From assembly GCA_022616435.1 (NCBI GenBank), contig JAKEET010000013.1, positions 20,303 through 84,302 on the forward strand: a stretch of DNA of 64,000 nt, given 5' to 3'. The position numbers and the translations under genes are program-made. Below, piece after piece: positions 1 through 9,092 of this stretch (position 1 is the stretch's first letter; each line of letters opens with the position of its first letter). The notes under the pieces were generated by a model, which saw only the letters and a list, made by a program, of their open reading frames with translations, was not told the DNA's origin and searched no databases. This stretch comes from Gemmataceae bacterium (GTDB lineage: Bacteria > Planctomycetota > Planctomycetia > Gemmatales > Gemmataceae).

Positions 1-807
1 CACGCGCGGGTCCTCCTTGCTGACGCCGGCGTACAGGAAGCTCTTGAGCCCGCCGTAACTCATCGCCCCCAGCGACCGCAAGCCGCCGTCGGGGGTCTTG
101 TGGCGGTTGTCGTCCACGTCGAACGGCAGGTACGTGAAGCCGCCGCGATCGGCCTTCGACGTCTTCTTCGCGAACGGTTGATCGTTCGACTCGCCCGGCA
201 AGTTCTGGCATCGGCCGATGAACGTGAGCGCCTTCTTGATGACCGGGTCATCCTTGGGGATGCCGGCGGCGATGAGCGCTTCGACGCTGAAGGCGCTGTT
301 GGACAGGTCGGGGCGTTTCTTGCCGTCGTAGCTGAAACCGCCGAAGGCCGGGTTGTTGGGATCGTCTTCGTGCTGGATGCGTTGGATGAACGCGGCCGCG
401 TCCTTGATGACGGCGTCGTACTTGCCCCCCTGGTTGGCCTCCTGGAAGGCCATGATGGCGACGCTGGTGGTGTAGTTGGCGAGGAACTTGTTGTAGACGC
501 CGCCGTCCTTTTGCACCTGGCTTTCCAGATACTTCAGGCCGTTGGCGACGACGGCGTCTTGCGGGCTCAAGCCGCTCCGCAGCAGGCCGGCGACCGCCAG
601 GGCGGTGATCCCCGGACCAGCGAGCTTCGGCGCGAAGCTGCCGTCCTTGCCCTGGCTCGATTTCAGATAGGCGACCCCCTTGTCGACAACGGCTTGCAGC
701 TCCTTGGGCGACGGCGCCGGAGGATCACCGGCCCGCGCGGGCGCAAGAAGCGGCAACATCGCGCCGAGGCACGTCAGTCCGACTGCCATCGCTGGTGTTC
801 GTTTCAT
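1..807 (-). CDS. Prenyltransferase/squalene-oxidase-repeat secreted protein (3' part outside window)
   Basis: The open frame starts at ATG 807 with an upstream AGGAGCTTCTC-type ribosome site and runs off the left edge, giving 269 residues. The N-terminus ([10 protein letters not shown]...) is a signal peptide with an Ala-rich cleavage region near residue 26. The rest shows repeated alpha-alpha units of the prenyltransferase/squalene cyclase barrel: a [15 protein letters not shown] unit near residue 44, a [16 protein letters not shown] unit near 90, and later GGFSYDG and GGFTYLPF units. Planctomycetes carry many such exported proteins of unknown substrate; no DxDD cyclase motif is visible in the part seen, so cyclase activity should not be assumed. 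It is transcribed divergently from the superoxide dismutase gene. The C-terminus is missing only because the window ends. Confidence 0.82.
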   Translation of the reverse strand, partial: MKRTPAMAVGLTCLGAMLPLLAPARAGDPPAPSPKELQAVVDKGVAYLKSSQGKDGSFAPKLAGPGITALAVAGLLRSGLSPQDAVVANGLKYLESQVQKDGGVYNKFLANYTTSVAIMAFQEANQGGKYDAVIKDAAAFIQRIQHEDDPNNPAFGGFSYDGKKRPDLSNSAFSVEALIAAGIPKDDPVIKKALTFIGRCQNLPGESNDQPFAKKTSKADRGGFTYLPFDVDDNRHKTPDGGLRSLGAMSYGGLKSFLYAGVSKEDPRV

Positions 808-887
808 GAGAAGCTCCTGGGTGAACTGGGCAATCGCCGGTTCCCGGTGCAATGCTTGTGCCAGTGTATGAATTCGACGGGCTTTGA

Positions 888-930
888 GCCCGAAGCGCAA
901 GCGTGGGCGGCACTCGCTTGCGCTTCGGGC
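888..930. repeat. Perfect 16-bp inverted repeat (REP-like palindrome)
   Basis: Two perfectly complementary 16-base arms (888-903, GCCCGAAGCGCAAGCG, and 915-930) enclose an 11-base loop. The element lies in the 297-bp gap between two divergently transcribed genes (808-1104), so it cannot be a terminator for either. It looks like a dispersed planctomycete palindrome. Nothing else in this gap stands out. Confidence 0.7.
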
Positions 931-1104
931 TGCTGCAAGGCACCGGCAGGGGATGAATTGCTCACGCGCGGCGAAACGTTGACCACCGTCACGAGGCTCG
1001 CCATCCTCCGTGCGCCGGATAGATTAGCCCAGACCGGCCGAGGGCGGTGGGAAACGCCGTCCGTCCTGCTCGGCCGGACTACCCATCCAACATGGAGAAT
1101 CATC

Positions 1105-1722
1105 ATGGCTCACACCTTGCCGCCGTTGCCGTACGCGACCAACGCCCTGGAACCGCACATCGACACGATGACGATGGAGATCCACCACGGACGGCACCAC
1201 AAGGCGTACGTGGACAACCTGAACAAGGCGCTCGAAGCCCACGCGAACCTCGCCGCCAAACCGCTCGATCAGTTGCTGCGTGAAATCAGCCAGGTCCCCG
1301 ACGCGGTCCGGCAGGCGGTGATCAACAACGGCGGCGGCCACATCAACCACACCATGTTCTGGGAGATCATGGGCCCCGGCGGCGGCAAGCCGAGCGGCCC
1401 GCTCGCCGACGACATCGCCAAGACCTTCGGCGATTTCGGCCAGTTCCAGGCGCAGATCAAGCAAGCCGGCCTGGGCCGCTTCGGCAGCGGCTGGGCATGG
1501 CTGGTGTTCGCCGGCGGCAAGCTGCAGATCGTCAGCACCCCCAACCAGGACAGCCCGTACATGACCAACCAGGCGCCGATCCTGGGCGTCGATGTCTGGG
1601 AGCACGCCTACTATCTGAAATATCAGAACAAGCGGGCCGACTACCTCGACGCCTGGTGGAACGTGGTCAACTGGAAGAAGGTGGACGAGCGCTACGCCAA
1701 GGCGAAGGCGGGGACGCTGTAA
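1105..1722 (+). CDS. sodA: Superoxide dismutase, Mn/Fe family (Mn-type signature)
   Basis: A 205-residue cytoplasmic enzyme that dismutates superoxide to oxygen and hydrogen peroxide. The start is ATG 1105, preceded by GGAGAATCATC; the frame is open far upstream but that part is not family sequence. All four metal ligands are visible: His27 (in [12 protein letters not shown]), His82 (in HINHTMFW), Asp163 and His167 (in DVWEHAYY). Gln148 in TPNQDSPY sits where Mn enzymes carry their outer-sphere glutamine, so Mn or cambialistic use is more likely than strict Fe use. Length matches the family. There is no signal peptide. It is monocistronic and divergent from the prenyltransferase-repeat gene. 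Confidence 0.97.
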   Translation: MAHTLPPLPYATNALEPHIDTMTMEIHHGRHHKAYVDNLNKALEAHANLAAKPLDQLLREISQVPDAVRQAVINNGGGHINHTMFWEIMGPGGGKPSGPLADDIAKTFGDFGQFQAQIKQAGLGRFGSGWAWLVFAGGKLQIVSTPNQDSPYMTNQAPILGVDVWEHAYYLKYQNKRADYLDAWWNVVNWKKVDERYAKAKAGTL

Positions 1723-1826
1723 GCACACACCAAATCATCTTGCACGATTCCCATGGGTCGCTATAGTCCCCGCTGTCGGTGGATTGGGGGGACAATCCGC
1801 CCCGACTCGCCAGTTTGGAGAAGCCC

Positions 1827-2102
1827 ATGGACGGGAAATGGGGTATGTGCGGGGTTGCGGCGTTGCTGCTCGGCACGATTCTCGGCTGCCGCACGCCGGC
1901 GCCGGACCTGAAGCCGGTGGAGACGCCGGAAGTGCTGAACAAGCCGCCGCAGGAAGCCCGTTTCAGCAATCCAGCCTATCCCAAGGAAGCGTTCCACCGC
2001 GACGATCCTGCGAAGCGCTGGAAGGACATGCTGCTGAATGACACGGCAGTGATGCCGGCGCGCGGCTCGTTCGGCGGCCCCTCGGGGGGAATGATGCGCT
2101 AG
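1827..2102 (+). CDS. Small lipoprotein of unknown function
   Basis: A 91-residue product. ATG 1827 is preferred over an upstream in-frame codon because TTTGGAGAAGCCC gives a good ribosome site just before it. The N-terminus has a hydrophobic stretch ending in LLGTILGCRTP, a lipobox with Cys near residue 21, so it should be lipid-anchored. The mature part is short and Pro/charged-rich and ends GGPSGGMMR. I do not recognise a family. It is followed by a strong hairpin and ends convergently with the next gene. Confidence 0.75.
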   Translation: MDGKWGMCGVAALLLGTILGCRTPAPDLKPVETPEVLNKPPQEARFSNPAYPKEAFHRDDPAKRWKDMLLNDTAVMPARGSFGGPSGGMMR

Positions 2103-2120
2103 CGCATCATCCATTGATTC

Positions 2121-2154
2121 GTGGCCGGGGCTGAGTCTTCGAAGCCCCGGCCAC
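2121..2154. terminator. Bidirectional hairpin between convergent genes
   Basis: A perfect 12-bp stem (GTGGCCGGGGCT and its complement) with a 10-base loop sits between the stop of the lipoprotein gene and the stop of the convergent membrane-protein gene. It lacks a long T run on either strand, so efficiency is uncertain, but the position fits a shared terminator. Confidence 0.6.
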
Positions 2155-2176
2155 CGATCCTATTCCGAAATCATGT

Positions 2177-2992
2177 TCACTTCTTGGCCTCCACCTGGAT
2201 GAACCGTTGCAAGAGCGCCAGCAGGGTGTCGCGCATCGCGGCGCGGGACGCGGCATCAGGCGTCTGCTGATGCTTGAAGCCGAGCCAGGTCAGCGTCGCC
2301 GGCCAGCCGGCGTTGGCAGCGGCGCGGTTGAACTGCTCGCGAACCCGCTGGCCCCAGACCAGTCCCCAGCGGTCGCGGAAGTCGAGCCAGATCCGGTCCA
2401 GGTCGCCGACGGCGTTTCGTGACGGCCAGCGCGCGCGGGCCAAGGACGGCGCCGCCAGCACGCACAGCCGGATCGCGTCCGCCGCGCCGCGATCCGGCAA
2501 CAGTTCGGGCGACACGACCCCCACGATTTCAGCAGCGCACCCCAATCCGGCCAGCAACGTCGCCGGTCCGAAGCGTGTCGGCAGGTAGTTGAGCATGCCG
2601 ATGGCGAGCGTGATGGACAGAAAGGCGATTCGCACCCAATCCAGCGAGCGCGTGCCGATCAGGGCGTTTTCGACAAGCGGCAGCACCATCACCGCCAGCA
2701 ATCCCACGACGACAAAGTTCCAGGCCGCCGCCTGCGGACGACGCGCGCCCAGGACAGCAACGCCGGCGCAGCCCGTCAAGCACAGGGCGATGAACGCGAA
2801 CGGATCGGGATGCGCGATCCCGGCGCCCGCGTCCGCCAGGGCCGCGCGCAGGAAGATGGCCAGGCCCCACGCCGCCCAGGCCGCGATGCCCCAGTGGACG
2901 GCATGGAACAACGCCGTACCTCGCGACGCACGCCAGGCCCGGACCATGGCGGCCGTACCGATGGCGAACAGCACCACCTGGACGATTTGCAC
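2177..2992 (-). CDS. Multi-pass membrane protein of unknown function
   Basis: 271 residues starting at GTG 2992, chosen because GGAGAGATCT lies directly upstream; the longer open frame is antisense to the next gene and is not credible. The first ~190 residues hold about six hydrophobic segments (for example VQIVQVVLFAIGTAAM, FVVVGLLAVMVLPLV, RIAFLSITLAIGMLNYLP). The last ~80 are soluble and Trp/Arg-rich, with WLDFRDRWGLVWGQRVREQF, and end in a charged tail. I do not recognise the family. It is transcribed away from the HEAT-repeat gene and has no operon partner. Confidence 0.7.
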   Translation of the reverse strand: MQIVQVVLFAIGTAAMVRAWRASRGTALFHAVHWGIAAWAAWGLAIFLRAALADAGAGIAHPDPFAFIALCLTGCAGVAVLGARRPQAAAWNFVVVGLLAVMVLPLVENALIGTRSLDWVRIAFLSITLAIGMLNYLPTRFGPATLLAGLGCAAEIVGVVSPELLPDRGAADAIRLCVLAAPSLARARWPSRNAVGDLDRIWLDFRDRWGLVWGQRVREQFNRAAANAGWPATLTWLGFKHQQTPDAASRAAMRDTLLALLQRFIQVEAKK

Positions 2993-3202
2993 AGATCTCT
3001 CCGCCCATGCACGTAGCGGAAATCTCGCGAACTCCCCTACGAAACCGGAGGGCGAGGCCGCAAGCCGCACATCCCGGTCAATTTGTATCGGCTTTAGTGG
3101 GACGCCAAGGGAACCTGGGTAGTTTTCCGAGGAAATGGGTCGTGCCGGCAATGCGGAGAGGACGATGCAGAACGGGGATGTTCTTGGTTCGGAGGACGCG
3201 CC

Positions 3203-4216
3203 ATGAGGAGCCGCGCTCTGCTGGTCTTGATCACGTTTCTCGTCGCCTGGTCGGCGCCGGCGAACGCGCAACTGTTCAGCCGCAAGCCGAGCCCGCCGCC
3301 GGTGCGGACGCCGCCGGCGCAGCGGATCGGCGAGTTGATCGTGCAGGCGAAGTCCGATCGGGATGAGCGCAAGCGCGCCGCCGCAGCCGAGGAGCTGCGC
3401 GAGTTCGACACCAAGACGCACCCGGAAATCATCTCGGTGCTGGCCGACGTTGCCCGCAGCGACGCCAGCGCCGGCGTCCGCCAAGAAGCGCTGGAAAGCC
3501 TGGCGAAGATCCGGCCGGTCTCGATCCTGGCCGGCCAGACCTTGGAACGGGCCGCCGCCGGGGACGATTCGTGGAAAGTGCGCTGGCAAGCCAAGGCGGC
3601 GCTGTTGCGGTATCAACTCGCCGGCTATCATCCGCCGAAAGACCTGCCGGATGCCGACCTCGCGCCCAAGGGGAAGGGGCCGCTGACGCACGAACCGCCG
3701 GCCAATCCGCCGCAGCCGCCGGCCAAGCCCGGCATCGCCAGCCGCATCTTTCCGTCCCGGACGAATTCCCAGCAGCCGGGTGCACCCAAAGCCGGGGTGC
3801 CGCAAGCGAGCGTGCCGCAAGCGGGCGTCGCGCAAGCGGACGTGCCGCAAGTGGGCGCGCCGAAGGCCGTGGGGCAGCCGCCCCATCCCGTCATCGTGAG
3901 CCAGCCGCCGTTGCCGCCGGTCAAGCTTCCGGCCAATCCAGTGACCCCAACGCCACTGCCGATCATCGTCGATGTGCCGCCGAGCTCGAATGCGCCCGGT
4001 CCGAAGGCGCCCGAGCCGAAGAGCCCGGCGCCGGCACAGCCGGCGAATGGTGGGCCGCAGGTGAAGCTGCCGCCGGCGCCCCCGATCGCGGCGCCGAACT
4101 CGGAAGTGATCGAGCCGAACTTCCGGCCGGCGGGGCAGTCGCCGCCGCGCGTGCCGCCGCCCCCGCCCCCGGCAAAGAAGGACGACAAGGGTCCGGCGTT
4201 GACGGTGCCGATGTAG
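3203..4216 (+). CDS. Secreted HEAT-repeat protein with Pro-rich tail
   Basis: 337 residues from ATG 3203 with a GGAGG site. A signal peptide (LLVLITFLVAWSAPANAQ) is followed by about 100 residues of paired helices typical of HEAT repeats (RKRAAAAEELREFDTKTHPE, then ASAGVRQEALESLAKI). The remaining 200 residues are Pro/Ala-rich and disordered, and include four 15-bp tandem units at 3797-3856 coding for VPQAS/VPQAG/VAQAD/VPQVG. HEAT repeats suggest protein binding; no catalytic motif is seen. It is monocistronic. Confidence 0.78.
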   Translation: MRSRALLVLITFLVAWSAPANAQLFSRKPSPPPVRTPPAQRIGELIVQAKSDRDERKRAAAAEELREFDTKTHPEIISVLADVARSDASAGVRQEALESLAKIRPVSILAGQTLERAAAGDDSWKVRWQAKAALLRYQLAGYHPPKDLPDADLAPKGKGPLTHEPPANPPQPPAKPGIASRIFPSRTNSQQPGAPKAGVPQASVPQAGVAQADVPQVGAPKAVGQPPHPVIVSQPPLPPVKLPANPVTPTPLPIIVDVPPSSNAPGPKAPEPKSPAPAQPANGGPQVKLPPAPPIAAPNSEVIEPNFRPAGQSPPRVPPPPPPAKKDDKGPALTVPM

Positions 4217-4311
4217 GCGGCTGGCGCGTGGCGGGGGCAGCTTCGGATTGGCCGGACGCATCTGGACTGACGGACGGGGCCGCATTCCATTGGTTACAGC
4301 GCCACGATGGT

Positions 4312-6591
4312 CTAAAGGTCTTTGTCGAACACGACGGCATCCGTGGACGCCCTCTGGGGCACCCCCTCCACCAGGGCGGTCGCCGTGATGGTTGCCTTTC
4401 CCTCCGCAGTTCCCGCGACGGCTTCTCCGGTCTGGCTGTTGATCCTCATGACGTTGGAGTCCGAAGACTGCCAAGTCGCCTTGACGACCGTGTTCGTGCC
4501 TTTGATTGAAGCTTGAAAATTGCACCAGGCGCCGCAGTTCACCCTCGGACGGATTGGATAGATTTCGATCGAGGGCGTTTCGGGACCTGGCTTGGCCAAT
4601 TTGCGCAGAAACACGGTGACCGTGTCCCCTGCCGCCACCGCAGGGTAGGCCGGCTGCCAAACGATATTTCGTTTGGCCGCGTTCACGTGGTACTTACCGT
4701 CCGCGAGCCCCTCGAAACGGACGATGCCTCCGGCATTGGTGTCGGCGTTCGGTTTCTTGGTCGGTCCCGTTGCGAGTCCGACCGTGGCGCCCTGCACCGG
4801 CTTGCCGGCTTCGTCGTGGACGTGCACTTCCATGCTGCCCGTGCCGGTTTGCGGTCCACCGGGCCCCTCCACCGTGACAGTGGTCTCACCCGAGACGGTG
4901 ACTTGGGGCGCGTCAAGAACCGCCTTGATCGTTGCCGTCCCAGGTGAGTCCCCCGCCGTCGCGAGTCCCTTGGTGGATTTCTCGTCGCTGATCGCCACGA
5001 CTTCGTTATCCGAGGACCAGGTTGCGTGCTTGGTGACGTTCACTTTCTTCGAACCGGTGACCAACCACGCTTCGAATGGCTGCCGCCCGCCGCAGGGCAT
5101 CTTCGGATCGGCTGGCTCGATCTTGAGCGTGCCGGTTTGCGCGGCTGGGTCCCCACCCCCGCCTCCTGCCACCGCGGCTTTCAGCGCCTTGGCCATCGCC
5201 GCCTGGGTCGCAGGCCCGGCGACGCCGTCGGCCGCCAGGCCGTTGTCCTTTTGAAACTGCTTGAGTGCCGTCGAAGTTTTTGGGCCCATGATGCCGTCAA
5301 TCGGGCCGGGATCGTAGCCAACCTTCTTGAGTGCCTTTTGAAGGCCCAGAATGACATCCTTGCTCTTGCCAGACGGCGGCGCGACGGGAGGCGGTGCCGG
5401 CAGCGGTGTGGGTCCAGGCACGGTCGGTCGAGGTGTCGGAAGCACTGGCCCAGGCGGTATGATCTCGACTTGCTCGCCTTTGGGCGGCGTTGTCACTGAA
5501 GTCGTCGGCGCCCCACCGGTTTGGCCGTTCATGTCACCGATCGTGCTCGGGTCCTTGGCGCCAAGCTTCTCGGGCTTGACAGTGACGATGGCCTCGCCGT
5601 TGCCGTTCGGACCCGACGCGATGATTCTCACCGTTCCAGCCGATTTCCCGGCAATGTTGACCAAGTGCTGAGCGGGATTGAACGTCACAATATCGGGTGG
5701 TACTTGACTCCAGCTCACATCCTTCACGATCTCGCCGGCGGTTCCATCGGGGAGCAGGCGCCGGGCGGTGAAGATGACCGGCTCGCCAATTGCGATGTAG
5801 GCGCTCGGCGGAACGACCATGAGCGTCCGCGCTTGTGGCTTGGGCTCTGCGCCGCCCCGCACCGTGACCGTGGCTGTAGCCTTGCGATTGCCATGCTTGG
5901 CCGTGATGATTGCCGTTCCCGCGGACTTCGTCTGGATAATTCCGTTGCCAGCGATGGCGGCGACCGCGGGCTTGTCGGAGGTCCAAACCACGACGTTGGT
6001 CAGGTCTTCATCGGGCCAACCGGGAAACTTGCCGGTCGCCCGGAACTGCACCGGCGGCCCGCACATGACGTCGTAGCCGCCTGGATCAAGGATGATCTGT
6101 TCCAGCACCGGCTCGGGCGGCTTGGACGGAGCGCCGGTTACGATCACGCTCGTCGAATTGCTGACGTTGGTGTACTTCATGTGCACGGCCATGATCTTCG
6201 CCGAGCCGGTGCGCACCCCCGTGCCACTTCCGTTGCCGGACACCAGGAGAATGTCGGCCGGGCCGCCACTCCACATGCACTCGCCGGTTACGGGCCGGCT
6301 GGACCCATCGGAGTACTTGCCCATCACGCTGACTTGAACACTCTCGCCGACCGCGATCGAGTTCTTGTTCGGAATGAGTGTGATCGATTCCAGAACCGGC
6401 GCCGTCGGCTTGGGAGGGGTGATGTCCGGCGGCGCGTTGGTATTCGGCGAATCCTGCCAGTCCGGCGGGAGTTCGAGGCCGCCGCCAGGCGCATCGGCGG
6501 ACTGGGACGGCGGCGTGGGGCTCTTGCTGGTCGGTGGCGCTGCGTCGGCTGTGCTCAGATCATTCCAAAGCTTCCGCATATTGAATGCCAT
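4312..6591 (-). CDS. Multi-domain Ig-like (Big2) and peptidoglycan-binding protein with N-terminal MAxNMRxLWNDL tag
   Basis: 759 residues from ATG 6591, preceded by GGAGCAGCATC; an in-frame GTG five codons earlier overlaps that ribosome site and is rejected. Order of domains: tag MAFNMRKLWNDL (1-12) and an acidic/Pro-rich linker; three to four bacterial Ig-like units (VLESITLIPNKNSIAVGESV near 70, VLEQIILDPGGYDV near 160, RTLMVVPPSAYIAIGEPVIF near 260); a Pro-rich linker; a peptidoglycan_binding_1 unit near 415-475 (LQKALKKVGYDPGPIDGIMG); another Ig-like unit; a carboxypeptidase-regulatory-like beta domain (MEVHVHDEAGKPVQGATVGL); and a final Ig-like unit. There is no classical signal peptide, which is odd for a protein of surface-type domains. 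It is the last gene of the four-gene minus-strand cluster. Confidence 0.8.
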   Translation of the reverse strand: MAFNMRKLWNDLSTADAAPPTSKSPTPPSQSADAPGGGLELPPDWQDSPNTNAPPDITPPKPTAPVLESITLIPNKNSIAVGESVQVSVMGKYSDGSSRPVTGECMWSGGPADILLVSGNGSGTGVRTGSAKIMAVHMKYTNVSNSTSVIVTGAPSKPPEPVLEQIILDPGGYDVMCGPPVQFRATGKFPGWPDEDLTNVVVWTSDKPAVAAIAGNGIIQTKSAGTAIITAKHGNRKATATVTVRGGAEPKPQARTLMVVPPSAYIAIGEPVIFTARRLLPDGTAGEIVKDVSWSQVPPDIVTFNPAQHLVNIAGKSAGTVRIIASGPNGNGEAIVTVKPEKLGAKDPSTIGDMNGQTGGAPTTSVTTPPKGEQVEIIPPGPVLPTPRPTVPGPTPLPAPPPVAPPSGKSKDVILGLQKALKKVGYDPGPIDGIMGPKTSTALKQFQKDNGLAADGVAGPATQAAMAKALKAAVAGGGGGDPAAQTGTLKIEPADPKMPCGGRQPFEAWLVTGSKKVNVTKHATWSSDNEVVAISDEKSTKGLATAGDSPGTATIKAVLDAPQVTVSGETTVTVEGPGGPQTGTGSMEVHVHDEAGKPVQGATVGLATGPTKKPNADTNAGGIVRFEGLADGKYHVNAAKRNIVWQPAYPAVAAGDTVTVFLRKLAKPGPETPSIEIYPIRPRVNCGAWCNFQASIKGTNTVVKATWQSSDSNVMRINSQTGEAVAGTAEGKATITATALVEGVPQRASTDAVVFDKDL

Positions 6592-6637
6592 GATGCTGCT
6601 CCACACAGGTTGACCTTGCTCACCGGTCGCTTTTTTT

Positions 6638-7125
6638 TCAAGGCTCGGGAGTCTGAAACACCGGTAAGTCTTCGTCGTTCCACTCCGTGGAGCGCCTCAG
6701 ATTGATAAGCACTGTGGGACACAAGCCCGCGTGAACCACAACCGGGTTGCCCCCATACGGCGTCGGTATGAAAGGCATGTTGTTGGGCGGAAACGCTGTA
6801 ATGGTGTAGGATCGCTGAGGCTTGGTACCCAGCTTGAGTGGGACAGTGACGCTTCCGCTGCCACCCGTCTGAGCGAAGACAATGCTTTTATCTTCAGTGC
6901 CTTCAACGTGGACAGACGCTCCCGATAGATTGAAGCCTTCGGCGGTAACGGTGACCCTGACACTAGCCGAAAACTCGATCGGCGGGGCGCCGCCGGAGCT
7001 GAGGAGGATATCGATCTCCTTGGACGCACCGGCTTCGCCTGCCAGTCCGGCGGGAGTTCGAGGCCGCCAGCGGGCGCGCCCGCCGTGTTCAAATCATTCC
7101 ACAAATTCCGCATATTGATGCTCAT
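6638..7125 (-). pseudogene. Frame-shifted paralogue: MSINMRNLWNDL tag plus beta domain
   Basis: The first 34 codons from ATG 7125 (MSINMRNLWNDLNTAGAPAG, then GGLELPPDWQ) are nearly identical in DNA and protein to the start of the next gene downstream, including the ribosome site. The frame then runs into unlikely Arg/Ser-rich sequence, while the +1-shifted frame reads a clean beta-rich domain (EIDILLSSGGAPPIEFSASV, VTVTAEGFNLSGASVHVEGT, PVVVHAGLCPTVLINLRRST) to a stop at 6638-6640. A single lost base near 7035, just after GACTGGCAG, explains both halves. The restored product would be about 161 residues. It could be a true pseudogene, an assembly error, or less likely programmed frameshifting. 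Confidence 0.75.
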
Positions 7126-7207
7126 GATTCTGCTCCACACACGATGACCTTGCGGCCTCAGATCTCGATCTGCGATACGCGCTGATTTGGATCACCTGTC
7201 GTCAGTT

Positions 7208-7245
7208 GCCTCGGTCTGAAGCTGGAGGGAGCTTGGGACCGAGGC
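7208..7245 (-). terminator. Hairpin downstream of the 528-residue cluster gene
   Basis: A 9-bp stem (GCCTCGGTC/GACCGAGGC) with a second inner 5-bp stem (AAGCT/AGCTT) lies 31 bases beyond the minus-strand stop at 7276. The T run is weak. It probably separates this gene from the next one at 7125. Confidence 0.5.
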
Positions 7246-7275
7246 AGTCGGTGGAACTACGGCCGCCTCCGTCGA

Positions 7276-8862
7276 TCAGAGTTGGTGGATGCCGGTCGTC
7301 CAGGTTTCTTTCGCCTTCAGGTAGGCGGCGGCCGCGCTCGCTGCCTGCTGGATCTTGGCGTGGCCCTGGGCGCCCTGGACGGCCTGGCGCGCGTTCTCGG
7401 CCCAGGCAAACTCGCTATAGCCCTTGTTGTGGATCGGCTGGACGTTCGCGTTGGGGCTCGCTTTCAAGCGGTTGTTCAGCACGTTGCCTTGGCCAATGGC
7501 GCCGGTGCGCGCCCCCTCCATCATGGCGACGGCCTTATCGATCTCCGCTTGTAGCGCGTCTTTCTTCTGCTTCTCCTTGCCCGCCTCCTCCGCCTTCTTT
7601 TGCTTCTGGCGAGTCCGCGCCGTCTGGATCAGGGCGTCGATCATACCTCGCCACGCGCCAGGCGCGTCTTTGCCCATCGCGACATTCTCGGATTCGGCCT
7701 GCCAGCAGTCGACGATCTTGTTGTACTCCTCCGTCGATCGGAATGGCCGAAGCTCGCCGTCCAGCCCGCTCGCGGCCATGCACGTGTGCAGGTCGTCCCG
7801 GCAGTCCTCGAACTTCCTCATTTCCTCGTTGACGCGATCGGTGGCCTCTTGCGAGGTCTCCCCGTTCTCGTCCACAAGCGACTGCACAAGCTCCTCGACA
7901 CCGGCGCCGACGTCGACACCGGTTTCCTCCTTGACCTTGTCGAGGACTTCGCTGGTCTTGTCAGCGATGTTTTCCGCCGTCTTGCTCTCGGCGGTCCACT
8001 CGGCCCCCTTGACGGCGGCATCCTTGACGAACTGAGGCGCGTACTTCTCAACGGCCGCCTCGATCTGCGGCCCCCCCTTCTCAAGGGCGGCTATGAGGCG
8101 CATCAGGTCCTTGCCGGCTCTCACATTGAAGAACTCGAATTTGCCGTCGGCATAGCGGCCGATGCACAGCACGAACAGTTCCCAGCTCACCACTTCCTGG
8201 TCGACGTTGAGCGACGGGCCGTCGTTGATCTCCACCTTGATGCCGACTTTGCCCGTTCCCATGATCGAGATCGTGGTTGCCTCGACCTCCCAGCCATTTT
8301 TCTCGCCGTACATGACGCTCAGCGCCTTGTTAGGGACGCTCAACTCGATCGAGCCGTATGGCCCCGCGGTCACCTCCTTCGAGGTACCGCCGACGCCTAA
8401 CTCGACAGAGCCCGCCCCCGTCACCCCGATGGACCCGCCCGAGGAGTCCCCAAAGACTGCTGTCCCCTCCACCGAAACCTTGAAGTCCCCCTTCACGTAG
8501 CAGGGGATAACCCACACCATGAAGTTTGTCCCGCCCACGGGGAACTTTTTCTCGTGCTTGATCGTGAGATTGGCGCCGTCCTTGGTTGCCCTCAGTCCGA
8601 CGGAGGTGTCGCCCTTGCCGGCCTCTGCGCCCAGACCATCGGCGCCAGGCTTGTCGGTCTTGCGCGCCTCCACGCCTTGACCTTTGCCGGCCGCAGCTTT
8701 TCCATTGCCCGCGGCCTTTGCATTACCCGCGGCGGTGTTAGATTCTACTTCCGAATCGCCCCTCTCCGCCACGGCGACGGCCGAAACGCCATTGGCAGCC
8801 GCTCGCTCCTTCTCATATTTCTCCTGGACGTATTTGAAAAACGCGGACATCGCTTTCGCCAT
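7276..8862 (-). CDS. 528-residue protein of unknown function with MAKxMxxFFKxxQE tag
   Basis: ATG 8862 is preceded by GGAGGGAAGAACC; a longer frame upstream has no ribosome site. The product starts with an amphipathic tag (MAKAMSAFFKYVQEKYEKER), followed by a Gly/Ala/Lys linker to about residue 90, a beta-rich domain (KFPVGGTNFMVWVIPCYVKG, then a FKVSVEGTAVFG unit and alternating Gly/Ser strands) to about 260, and a helical, charged C-terminal half with two Cys pairs (DCRDDLHTC and DCWQAE). It has no signal peptide and no motif I recognise. Its tag and ribosome site closely match the start of the frame-shifted gene just upstream (9367), and more loosely the two genes downstream. The body is unrelated to its neighbours. 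Confidence 0.75.
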   Translation of the reverse strand: MAKAMSAFFKYVQEKYEKERAAANGVSAVAVAERGDSEVESNTAAGNAKAAGNGKAAAGKGQGVEARKTDKPGADGLGAEAGKGDTSVGLRATKDGANLTIKHEKKFPVGGTNFMVWVIPCYVKGDFKVSVEGTAVFGDSSGGSIGVTGAGSVELGVGGTSKEVTAGPYGSIELSVPNKALSVMYGEKNGWEVEATTISIMGTGKVGIKVEINDGPSLNVDQEVVSWELFVLCIGRYADGKFEFFNVRAGKDLMRLIAALEKGGPQIEAAVEKYAPQFVKDAAVKGAEWTAESKTAENIADKTSEVLDKVKEETGVDVGAGVEELVQSLVDENGETSQEATDRVNEEMRKFEDCRDDLHTCMAASGLDGELRPFRSTEEYNKIVDCWQAESENVAMGKDAPGAWRGMIDALIQTARTRQKQKKAEEAGKEKQKKDALQAEIDKAVAMMEGARTGAIGQGNVLNNRLKASPNANVQPIHNKGYSEFAWAENARQAVQGAQGHAKIQQAASAAAAYLKAKETWTTGIHQL

Positions 8863-9092
8863 GGTTCTTCCCTCCAAACGACGGTCGACCAGGTCCGCAC
8901 TAGAATGAAACGGCCATCGCTCCGGGCGCGCAGACCAATCGTCCGGAAGATGCCGCGTAGAACCGATTTCAATCCGCTCCAACTACCAAAGAAACCGAAG
9001 TCTCTTCCATTCCATGCGGCGAGGCGCAATTCGCGCAACAAGAAAATGGGAGCGATTTATTCGTGACGAGACTAGCAAGTGAATTGGACAGC

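Noticed and set aside
100..1104. Extension of the superoxide dismutase frame upstream of 1105
   Set aside because: It is antisense to the prenyltransferase-repeat gene and gives no recognisable sequence; the sod start at 1105 has a ribosome site and family-normal length.
2993..4660. Long minus-strand extension of the membrane-protein frame
   Set aside because: It is antisense to the HEAT/Pro-rich gene, which has a signal peptide and ribosome site; the GTG at 2992 has a good site.
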